Assembly: GCA_017590115.1 (NCBI GenBank)
Contig: JAGGNK010007448.1
Span: forward strand, 6,984,815 to 7,048,814
Source: Montifringilla adamsi
Taxonomy: Eukaryota; Chordata; Aves; Passeriformes; Passeridae
Length of the DNA: 64,000 bases
Reading direction: 5' to 3'
Shown: positions 50,801 through 62,800 of the stretch, in pieces
Layout of the letters: the number at the start of each line of letters is the position of its first letter
Numbering within the stretch: position 1 is the first letter of the stretch
Made by a program: the position numbers and the translations under genes
Notes under the pieces: model-generated
What the model saw: the letters and a program-made list of their open reading frames with translations, nothing else
What the model was told of the DNA's origin: nothing
Databases searched by the model: none

Positions 50801-53800
50801 TGGATTGCACATCCAGTATCATTAGAAAACACAACCATAGATTAGGCTGTTTTGAAGCATGTGGTGTGCAATAATTAAGTAATAAAAGTCACCACGGGGG
50901 TGAAGGAACAAGAAACAGAAAAGTTACTATTTGCATACAGGCTGCTGCCGCCCTCCGTGATCATCAAGGATTCTCCAGGCTGCTAAAAGCTGGCAGCTGT
51001 CAATTCTGGACCCACTCCTGCCCGAAGCCACGAAGCACCAGCTCACTCTGTGGCATGTGGGCTCTTTGCAGAAACAGGTGGAGTTGGTGGCCTGGCAGCA
51101 GCCCAGCAGCTACCCCAAGTCCCCAGTGTCCTGCAGCTGGTCTGGGTAGGCAGGGAAAGCCCTGCCTCTGCTGTGGGAGCTGCAGCTGAGGGCTCTGCAG
51201 GCTACAGGGGGAAGCAGAGCTAGAGGTGAGAGCTCCACAGTCATCATTTGCTGCCAAGACGGGAAAAGTCCCTCCTCAGCAAGGTGTGCAAGGACAAGGA
51301 CCAATAAAACTTGAGCTTGAGGTCCTTCATCACTTTCAAGTGTTTGCTTCTGGGGGAAAGGAATAGCAGCAGGACCATGGGAATTACTGATTTGCTGTCC
51401 CTGCCACTGCCAGGTCTGCCTGCCATGGTGGCTGATGAACTATCCTCACTTGCAAGGAGCAAGGCTCAACAGTTTCAGGCTGCAGCTTTGCCACAAGCTG
51501 GTCAGGTTAATGCCAGCTCAGAGCAGCTAAATGGGGCACTGGCCAACAAGCAACAGCCTTTTTAGACTTTTTCTAGAACCTGGGTCATGTGCAGCTCCTC
51601 CCCTCTGCTGTTTCCTCCTTGCTCCCTGAAATCCTCTTCCAAGGTGCAAACACACCTGCTCTGGGCAGCTGAGGCACCAGACCAGGGCTCAGCATTTCAG
51701 CTCCCCTTTCTGCTGCAGACACCTGCCCATCTGCATTAGGTCCATTTTTAGCCCTACTCAGACTGCTTAGGACAGCACTTACTCCTCCACCCCATCCATC
51801 ATTGCACATTTGCAGCCTTTGGTGCATCACCAGAGAGATTTCAATGGCAAAAGCAGTGCTATTTTAGCAAAACACACTTGGCACCCAGGGGTTCTTCCTC
51901 TGGAGGGAATCCAGCCAGAGCTGCTCTCCTGAAAATGCTCTCCTGAAGCTCTAGCAGGGCCCAAACTGGTAGCAGGGCCTGTGGTGCCCTGTGGTCCTTC
52001 CAGGGCTCAGACAGAGCTGCTGAAACCTGCCCTGTAAAAGGTTGTGCAATGGTTCCAGTCCTGGGGAATGCCCTGGCACAGTTACCACAGGTGTGTGCAG
52101 GCTGTGGTGTGTTCACTGCAAATCATTGTGGGTTTGAGGTTTCCTGAGGAGGAGAAATCCTTTCCCAGTGCGAGGCTTCATTCATAATCTCACCCGTCAC
52201 TTTCCAGGAGCAGAGATGTAAGCCAGCACAAGGAGACAGAGATTAAATTGGTGTCTTTTCAATGTTTTCCAGGCCTCCCACTCCCATGTTTGACATCATG
52301 CAACACAGATACAAGGACCTGTGGATGGAGGAGCAGAGAGCCCGGACTAGAGTCCAGCACATGGTGAAGAAAAAGGTGGGAATAGTCCAGCAATGCTTTC
52401 CTCTGATGTGCACAGCACCACTGGGCACAACCCCTCACTGTCCTACCCCACAAGGGACAAATGGGCTGCTTCCAGCCCTGGGAAGGGCTGTCAGCTGGGA
52501 AAACACCCCCCTGACTACTAAAGGGCTGGTGAAGCCTAACAAAGATGAGCATCCCCCTGCCAGGCTGTCCTTTGGACATCAGCTCTGCTCAGGTGACCTG
52601 TGACAGTGGCCACAAGAAAGGAACAAGCAGCAAATGCTGAAAGGACAGCCCCAGCCCTGAGCCTGGCAGGGTGAGGCTGATGCAGCACCCACAGCAGCGG
52701 TTGGAGTGTAAGGCTGTGCTGTTAAACAAACCAGCAATTGTAATATCATTTAAAAGCAGCCAATGACTGTTTTATTAGTTAATGGCTCAAAGAAGAGTCG
52801 GGCTAATATGGTAATGACCAATTTCAATGGGCTTACTGCCATCACAAACTGTGCTTTATAGTTGAAGTGCAGGAATACAATGTCCTTAATTAGCAGCTAT
52901 TTTATGAATACACCAGCCAGGGACGTTGGAAAGTGCATCCCTACTTTATCTATTAATGACTAATGTTTTTAATCACTAAGTTGCCTCCATCAAGCTCCCA
53001 AAGCCTGCAGCCACCAATTACTGAGTTAAGCAACACAAACCTGTATCCTAGACCACAGAGCAGACAGATACTAAGGGTATCCAGGTGCCTGCACTGGCTT
53101 GTGCTGGGATTATTGAGCACTGTGACCTGCAATTAATCAGGAGAGCCAGGAAACCCCACCATGGTGGGGGTGCTGGAAGTGACTTTCCCAGTTAGGGATG
53201 AGCCATTGCTGTCGCTCAGGCCACAGGGCTTCCAGTGGGCAGCAGTCACCTCCCTGGGATGCTCTATAAGCTGAGAGCTGACAGCTGCTCGTGTTTTAAC
53301 TATGAGCATTGGCTGTATGGACATGGAAAACTCCCCAGATCATGGAATTGTGATCATCACCCCAAAGCAACTTCTGGCCTCGTCCATCCCAGTGTCACTG
53401 CATTGTTTGCACAGAGCTGATGTGCATGGCTGTGCAGCAGCTTGAGCCACTGGTGTTTCTCTTTGGCTGCAGAAAAGAGAAGTGCAGCAGTTTGAGCCAT
53501 GGGTGCTTCTCTTTGGCTGAAGACAAGAGAAGTGCAGCAGTCTGAGCCACGGGTGTTTCCCTTTGGCTGCAGACAAGAGAAATGAAGCAGTTTGAGCTAT
53601 GGGTGTTTCTCCTTGGTCATCACAAGAGAAGTGCAGCAGTTTGAGCTCACTTGTGTTCACCTTTGGTTGCTAGAAGAGACGTGCAGCAGTTTGAGCCCAC
53701 TCTTGTTCACTTTTGGCTGCAGACAAGAGAAGTGCAGCAGTCTGAGCCCTGGTGTTTCTCTTTGCTTGCAGATCGGCGAGGTGCGCGAGAACCGCACCAC

Positions 53801-56800
53801 GTTCCTGCGCACGCACCCGCTGCCGGTGAAGGAGGAGTCCTTCTGGCACCCCCGGCGCTACGAGAAGGTACAGGCCCCCACAACCCATCCCCTGACCAAA
53901 GACAACTTTCTGGGCCTCTACAAGCACCTAATTGAAATCAGGGACACTCTCCAACCTTGCTCATGTGTCCCAATAACATCCTTAGCACACAATGAATGAG
54001 GTTCTTAACTCAGAGCTCCCCATGGCCCGGACCTTAAAATGGTCCCAGATATGTTCAACCATCAGCCCCTTTTGAGCATCAGGGTGGGATGTTTTTTGCC
54101 AGCCATAAGTCCTGGAAGAGAGGCAGCAGTTGTCAAGACAATAACATTTTTTAATGTCACAATTTTTCTGTCACAAGCTTCCTGAGATGAGAAACATCTT
54201 TTTATATCTCACTGTGAGTGCAGGGGTGGCCTTTGCTCTACAAGTGCCCTACACAAGCAGGACAGTCACACCTGCATTCAGGGACCCTGCCATTTCATCA
54301 GCTCTCCCCATAACTAATTCACTCCACACCAGATGTTTCAAGAAGCTTTTCCACCCCAGGATTAGAGTTTTCCAGAAAGCTTGCACTCTTGGTACCTCTC
54401 TAAACTACCTGATTGACAATATTCACCCTGAGACAAAGCAAAGGGTCTGGCCAGGTTAGAGATGTCCTTGACACTTCCTTTAATTGATCCAAATAAGAGT
54501 AAAGGTGAAGATTTCTTGTTCTAGTGATGGGATCTAAACATCTCCCTGAAATCATCTGTGCTACCTGCTGTGCTCTGGGTCCTTGTTAGAATTCCATTAG
54601 CTTTGTTTGTGGTGTAAATTATATGGAAACTTCCCATGAAGAACTAGGGGGGATTTTAGGAGAGGGGAAAGAGCTGGACCAGTGGAATGGAAAGGAGACA
54701 CCAGAAAGTGAAAGCACTGAAACCCTGCAGGGATTTTTTTTTGCAGGGGCCAAGACCATATTTGGCATTGATAGATACCACTGCAAAAAGCTCTCAGCTC
54801 TCTGTCCTGGACCTTCTTCTGGTGGGGTTATTTTTTTTTTCCACTCTGTTGATTTCTAACCACAGTTTAAACAGCAAAGAAGCCCTGTGGTTTCCTGAAG
54901 GTAATTTACTTGTACAAGTTGGAGAGTTTTGCCCAAGAAATGTGCTTTGCACCACCTTGATGTATTCCTCTCCTGTCCTGTCTAAGAGTGCCCGATTAGC
55001 ATATGTCAGTAATCATTTATCCCCACTGCCTGTCAGCTCGGAGCTGCACGGCAGCGCGAGAACATGACCGATCGCTGTTAAACAGATTGTGAGAGTCACA
55101 CGAGATCCTGGGGCAAGCCTCCTCTTTAGAGCTCCTCTCACCCCAGACCTTTCCATCACTGCTCATTTTTCAGCCTGGGTTTTGCTTCGTGCTTTCCCTT
55201 TTGTTTCATCCATGGCTGTGGTTGGGTTCCTGCCCCAGCTGCAGCTCTCAAACCTTCAAATCTTTCCTTCTTCTCTTTCTCCTTTTTCTTCTTCTCCCTT
55301 TCTCTTCCTTCCCAGAAGTGGCATCCAGGGAGGAGGGACAGCTCACTTTGCACAGCCTCTGCAGATTTTCCACACTCCTCCTTTCTCATTGCATTACCCT
55401 GGAAGGTTTGTCTTTCCCCAGTTGCAGATTTAACAGGCACAGCCCACATTAGAACTTGGATCAAGGAATTTGTTACTCACTTGACCTTCAGTGCATGGTT
55501 TCCTCCATGGAAATATAACTCCTCTTGAACATCCATAAATGTTTACCCAATTAAAAGCAGTAACAACCTGGAGGAAGTTAAGGATTCCCAAAGATATTTG
55601 GTGGTCTCCAAACTGTTTTTTAACTACTCCTCTAAAGGAGGGTTCTACAGAGATGATGGAATGGTTTTGAACGCCAGACTGACCTAACCCAGGGACTCCA
55701 GGAGTCAATGTCAGTCCCTCCTTTACTGAGGTGACAAATGGCCAAAACACTGCCTCTAATCCATGTAAAAACTTCGTCCTACTGTGCAAGAAGAATGTGA
55801 AAAGCAACCACAAAAGTATCACCTCGCAGAGAGCTTGTTAGCACACTCCCTCTTCATATTTCTTTGGTGGCTTTGTCCTGCGCTGACCAGTACAAAAGAT
55901 GCTCATGACTTGGGAAATACTCCAGACCCTGGGCAAGAATATTCAGAGACTCCATTGCCTGGCCACAGCCTCACTTTAAACTTTATTTCCATGTGCTCCA
56001 AGGCAGGTGTGAGGTGCAGGAGTGTGATATTCTCAAGCCACCCATCCTTCTGGTCACTCAGTCACCTCATTATAATAACACCTTTGAGTCTGCCCTGCTC
56101 TGGGTCTGAGGAGAGCAACACCCACACGCTGAAATAGTTACAATCCAAAGCAGGGGCAGCAGGAAGGTGAGATTTTGTTCTTTAGGCCCATAAAAATCAT
56201 CAAGAACAATTTATTTTATTCCAACCGTGACCCCTGACAGAGAGCTGCAGAAACTGGGCATGGATATCCCTGCTGGCTCTGAAACTGGGCTTTCCATTCA
56301 GTCCCTGGCACCATGAAATCTTGCCCAAGAATTGGAAGAGAGGAAAACAAAGGAGCTTTTCCCTCCCCACTAATTGCATCTGCTTGCTCCCTGCCTTGCT
56401 AGAGCTGCATGACATTACATAGTCATTCAGTCAGTAAAGTATGGACAAATTGACTATATTTTCATTTGGATTTAGGTTTCAGCCCCACTGCTTTAGAATA
56501 ATGGCCCACACTGTTAAGCTAACTGGGTGATTTACAGGCTCTCCCACACCGGGTGCTCCTGCTGTCTCTCTGCAGGACTGACCTGGCCCGAGGTCTCCTG
56601 GGCCCCCCAGCTCACCCAGGCAAGCAGGTCACAGGGAGCCAGTCCTGTCCTGATGGGCAGTTCATTAGGGAAAGTTGCTGCATCCAAGTGGCTTTTTATT
56701 TATTTTTTTTAACTAAACCAAGCAGATGTTAACTCCTTACTCACCTTCTACTCATGCTTCTACTGCCCTCCTCTTCCTCAACCACCCCCAAAGCAAGCAG

Positions 56801-59800
56801 CCTCTGCCGTGACACAATTTCAGGGCTCAAGTTTTGCCAGCTTGGCTGGGACTGTGCCCCAAAATTTAATTTATTTGTAGATGTGGGACCACATTCCCGG
56901 GGGACTGTACTCCCAGGCACCCAGCATGGACATAAGTCATAGAATGGTTTGGGTTGGAAACACACCTTGAAAATCATCTTGTTCCAACCCCCCTGCCATG
57001 AGCAGGGACATCTTCCACTTGACCAGGTTGCTCAGAGCTCCATCCAGCCCAGCCTTGCTCCTTGAAAATCATCTTGTTCCAACCCCCGTGCCATGAGCAG
57101 GGACATCTTCCACTCGACCAGGTTGCTCAGAGCTCCATCCAGCCCAGCCTGCAACACTTCCAGGGATGAAGCAGCCACAGCTTCTCTGGGCAACCTGTTT
57201 CAATGCCTCACCACCCTCACAGGGAAAAAATTTTCTAGTATCTAATCTAAACCTACTCTATTTCAATTTGAACCCATTCTTCCTTGTCCTGTCACTCCAG
57301 GTTCTTATCAATAGTCTTGCCCCATCTTTCCTGTAAGTTCCCTTCAGGTCACCCCAAAGCCTTCTCTGTTCCAGACTGAATAATCCCAATTCTCTCGGCC
57401 TCCTGTCCCTCACATTTGTTCTGTCCCTGTGTCACTCCTCACCTGCTGTCTCAGGCAGAATTGTGTCAGCCAAACTCTGGAAAGGACATTGCTGCCCAAA
57501 TGTAGCATGTCCACCTGTGCCAGGCCAGGGTGAGGCTCCAGCCACCTCCATCTGAACGTTTGATAGTCACTATCCAAACCAGTAAGTCAATGTTGGCCAC
57601 CCCCAATATATTTCCAGGGCTCTATCAAGTCAAGAAGGATTCAGGCAGCAACAAAGCAGCAACACAGGACAGAATTCACCAATGTGTCAAAACAGCTCCG
57701 CGCACCTCCTGTCAGTGACACACACCAGGGTTCTTCCTTTGCTCATTAGAGAATCCCAGCTCACAGACACACTCAGGTGGCTTGTTTACTTGACCAAGCA
57801 AGGGGAAGGAAAGGAAATGCAGCAACTTTGGACAAGACTTTTGTCACCGTGCGCTGCCTCCCTGAGCAGATGAAACGCGCGGCGCAGATGCGCGATATGA
57901 ATAAGCGATAAGCAATTGACGAGCAAGTGTTCGGGTACCTTGGCAAAAGACTTAATTTGCAACCTGGCACAAAATCAAAGGCTCTGTCAACGGCTGAGCG
58001 GCTCTCCTGCGTACGCCTTGCATTACCTGGGAAAGCTCTGTCAGGTAAATTTCCACTGAAAGTAATTAGAGGAATCCCCACTGTATAAACTTTGCAGCAA
58101 AAATTCTGGGCTCCGGAATTTGATTCTCACCAGGGATCCGATATCTGCTCACAGCCTGATCCTTCGTCAGAATTAACAGCTGAGGTTTAACACGTACACA
58201 CAAAAATGTTCTGCATTTTTTTTTAATGCCTTACCTCTATTTTTGTCTATGGAGCTGAAGTGACAAGCACAGCTCATGTAATCTTGCAGCTGTTGTCTTG
58301 TCAGAAAAGCCACAGATTCTGCTTAAATAACCTGGGCTTGGTACGCACAGCACACAGGGCTGGCTGTTCAGGTGCAGCATTGGTCCTCCTGGGTTTGAGG
58401 GCAGAAAAACTTCTGGGACTTGGAGTGCTATAAAACTCATCTCCTGGGGCCTAAAGAGTGCTTAAATAATAAAGCAATGAGTTCAAGAGCTTCCTGTCAC
58501 CACACTACAAGATCAATCCTCCCTTCAGCTGGGACTTTGGCTGACCAAAAAGAATTAAAATCAGTGTCAGCTGATGGTTGTTCAGTGGCCCAAGTGACAC
58601 AAGCTGGTGGCTCCCAGCCCTGCAGTAACAATCCAAAGCAGCATCACTGGCCTGTGGCAGGCACAATGCAAACAGAGACCACAACACCCTGCGGGGCTCC
58701 AAACAGGCAGCACAGACTCAGCTGCCCTGGGCATGATCCCTGCACATCTCCTCTGGGCCCACAGCCACTCCATGGCTAACTGCAGGCTCTGAGCCCCTGT
58801 CACCATCACTGCATTTACTTGCAGATTCTGGAGGTTTTCTTGATTTTGCCTCCACAGTCAAAGATTCCAGCAATACAATTGCTCAAATCACAGCAAAGCA
58901 TTTTCATGAGCCAGGTTTTCCCACTACCCCTTGTGCCCTGGACACTCAACCTCTCATCCCATCCAATGCTGTCACAGAATATTTTGGCTTGGAAGGAATA
59001 TTTAAGGGCCATCTAGTCCAGTTCCCCTGCAGTGAGCAGGGTCATCCTCAACCAGATTGTGTTTCTCAGAGCCCCATCCAACCTGACCTTGACTGTTTCC
59101 AGGTATGGAGCATCCACCACCTCTCTGGACAACATGTCCAAGTATTTCAACACCCTCGTTGTAAAAAACTTATGTCTTATCTCAATTGATGCACTCTTCG
59201 TAAAAACCATTACCTGCCATGCTCAGCACTCCCCTCAGAGACAGAGTGACCATCATTCCTGTGCCATTTCCATTGCTCTGACATATCCTGATTGACACAA
59301 GAAAACAACAGCCTCCTGTGCAGCTGTACAGCCTCGATCATCTCCAGGGCAGGCCCCACCTACAACCACGCCCCAGCTGCCAGAGGCAGCACAAGGAAGA
59401 GTTGGTAGCCAATTCCCATTGCTCTTCTGGAGATTCTCACCCACGAAGGAAGAGATTTTGGGTGCTCACAGCTTGTGGCAGGGTGAAACCACACACGCTG
59501 TGTTGGGTTATGGGTGAGCACCTGCCATTGCTGCCAGTGCACAACTCCATGGAAATGTGTTTTAAATGGGTTTGGGGTTTCATTCATGGCCCCATTCTGT
59601 CTTCTGCAGAGATGCTATTTATCAAGATAACTTTAAGTAAAACTCTTGCCTGGCATGAAAAGGGTCAGGATTCAGATGTCAAGCACACGAGGTCAGTGTG
59701 AAAGCTGCCAGCTCTGGTCTGACCCTGAAACATCTGCCAGGGAGGTGGGGGGCACACTCCAGGTTACAGCTCCAGTGCGTTAATTCTTCTTTCCTCATGC

Positions 59801-62800
59801 TGTTGTCCAGACCAAATGACCAGTGAACCCCAGCCAATATCTGTGGCTATTATTTTCAGGAAGAAAAAAACCCACAAATCTCTATAGGACATTAAATACA
59901 GCAGCCCAAAATCTCCAAGCACTGTTTGAAACCTTCCTGGGCTTGAAGCAAATAAAGATCATTTAGCCCAGGCTCCCTCATCCTGCATTTCCCTCTGTTC
60001 TTAGAAAGGTGGGGAGAGAAAAATCAACCCCATTCGTTAAGCCAGTTAAGCACGCTCCTGGCAGGAAAAGCCACATTATTTGTAACCCTAATAATCCAAC
60101 ACTCACCTCTGAGCACAGCTCATCTTGGACAGAATAACGTCTGTTTTAAAAGTACCTGCCTCTCTCTAACTTGTCATGGCATTTGTTGACAACCCTATTG
60201 AAAGCCGCTCTCGATGCGGCTGTGAAGGATCTTTCAGCACCTCTTTCTCTTTCCTAGACAGTTTTTGAAAGGGAGGGGAGAAAAAGAAAAAAGCCATCAA
60301 TACAGGGGGAAAAAGGCATCAGCAGCCAACATCGGCTGATGAAGCGCCTCACCTGGGCCCCCAGCACACCGCCTCCAATTAAATCAAAATGGTTTGTTTT
60401 TAATGGTCTTTTACACTGACAAGTGGGCTATCATTCCAGGCCTAGAGAGCTGTCAGGGAGCCGAGGCAAATCCTCCGTTGATAATGCCCAATGCTTCCAA
60501 TTAGGAACCGAGGCCGCTGCTGGCGCACTAACGATTCCCCAGCCTCCCCAAGGCCCCTTCGGCGTTGGCTGTTTGGTCTTGGCTCTTCCTCCGCCGCAAA
60601 TTACTGACACAAAACGGAGGCGCCCCGGTGCCTCCTCACCACGCCGGGCCCCGGCCCTGTTGGATTTAATGAGGCGATGGAAGTTTTTGCGGATCTTTCG
60701 CTAAATTCTTTTCTTGTTTGACAGCTGCTTGAGTGTTGACCTTATAAAAGATTTAGTGTTTCTCATTATTTTCTGTCAAGCTTTACAAGCGGTGGCTTGG
60801 CGGAAAAATCATTTGCATCTCGATGCGTGCGCGCGCTCGGGGTGGGTTTTTTTATTTTATTTTTTATTTTGTCTGTACAGGGATGCTCGGCACGCTGAGC
60901 GCACCCTACCCCTCTCTGTATTGTTTGTTTCACTCCCTCCTCCCTCCCTTTCCTGAAAAAATCCACTGTTTTGTGTTGTTTTGGAAGAAAAAAAAAAAAA
61001 AAGCCCCAGGATTTGTTAGACTCCTGTAAATGAAGGAGGGTTTGGGAAAGGGAAAAAAAAAAAAAAGAAAATAACAGAGATTGGTTTCCTGTAAAGTGAG
61101 CACAGGAAAGTGTTTTGTCACCCGCTAAAAGGATTCGATCAAATGGATGATGGAGGAAGCAGGCTGAGTCCCGGTGCAGCTTTGTTGTTAAAGTGAAAAA
61201 TGGTGCAAGGCTGGGGAGCTGCCTGGAGCAGCTGGGCAGAGCCAGGCAGGTGCTGGGAGAGGAGCAGGGACAGCCAGGTCTCCATGGATCCTTCCAGGCC
61301 AGGGGGAGAGCCTGGTGCTGTTCATTACTTCCTTCAGGCTTCTCCATGGGTTCTTTCTCAAGTCACTAGAAAGCATTAAACACAGCTCTAGTAACTAAAA
61401 CTCCCCCCTTAAGCTGAGCTTATTTTGCACCCACGGTGGCCCAGTAGCCACAAAACCCTGCTCAGTCTCTGGGGTTTGCTGCCATCAGGGGAGCTCTGAC
61501 CTCCCTGCATCTCACCTGCAATTTATCAGCCCTCAATTAACACACCTGCCTTAATGTGTCCTCCAATTTAACACATCATTATAACTATGAAACTCTAAAG
61601 ATAATACCCTCCAAATATATATTAAAGTTTTAGGAGTGGTCATTATTTTTCTTGCCCCTCTAATTCTGTGAAGCAAACACCGACATTACAACGTCCCAGC
61701 TGCAAGGGTCCTGCAGGTTTTCATTTGTCAATAATAAATGAAATGAACAGCAGCAAACATTGCTCCTCAGCAGCAGCTGGAGCCCATGGCAGCTCCATCA
61801 TCCTGCAAGGAAAACCTTTCAGCTTTTTCCTACAAGCCATATTCCTGTCCTGCTGCAGCCAGTGCTCCAAACAAAACCCTGGCATTAACAACCCATAACT
61901 GCAGCAGAGTAATGGCAAAGATCATCAGCTGTCTCTAGAGGAGGTACCTTTGGGTTCATCATTTAAAATATGAATTAGAAGAATCAGAGATGAGGATTCA
62001 TCACTGGCGTTGACTGCTCAACACCAGTCTCTGTCATAAAAAGACCTTTGACCCAAGGACACCCTTATCTGGACTCTAATGACTGGGAGGGTTTCTCATT
62101 TTTTACAACAGCACTTGCCCCTGTCCTACACCTGGTGCTCCCCACTCACTCATGCTGAGGGCAGGAGCTGGCATCCCTCACAACTTCCTCAAGGCTCTGC
62201 TCACTTTAATTACTGCCAGTTGTGGCTCAGTGGGACATTTCTCACCCAGGAGCTTTGTACCGAGATTGGAGTGAATAAACTGCTGCTTCCTCTCCTATGG
62301 CATCACCCCCATCCCATGATGGGGCAGAAATGTCCCTGTGCCCAGTTCCCAGCACTGGTGGATGAGGGAGCGTGACAGGAAGGCAGAGGAACATCCAAGA
62401 GAAGCAGCTCAGCTGTCCCTACCTGCAAGCACTGGATTTTTTTCTAAAAATCCCAGCTGCAAAGGAAAAACTGCTGCATCTTTAATGGCAGGTTGGAGTT
62501 GGAACAAGCAGGGATTGTCCCTGCCAGCTCTCAGGGGTTACCCACCTCCTGCAGCAGCCCCTGCTTCTGCCTTCCCCACCTCTCCCTCCCCAAGAGGGGT
62601 TATGTCACTGCTGCTATTTGTGAGAAAGCAAAAACATCCAGAAACAGCTGTCTGAAGTTAGGCACTCAAATGCATATTTAAGTACCTGAACGCCTTCCTC
62701 CAGAGAGGGGGAATAGCTAAATACGCTTTGTTTGTCTTGATTAATGAGATCACTAGCAAGCTTTTCAGGGCAAAGACTGCTCTGTATTTTTACATATGCA

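Larger units (their letters stand above)
40292..52272 (+). other. CFAP77: CFAP77 intron 3 (12.0 kb)
   Basis: Contains the solo LTR at 40529-40939, a CR1 3' remnant near 47700 and three candidate conserved blocks (41390, 46980, 48490). The remaining stretches (42000-46900 and 49100-52250) show nothing I can identify. The long minus frame at 42845-43612 is not supported. Confidence 0.7.

Noticed and set aside
53592..53999. Plus-strand frame running from the minisatellite through exon 5
   Set aside because: It is in frame with exon 5 only because the repeat lacks stops there. The part before 53772 is intronic and the part after 53867 is past the donor.
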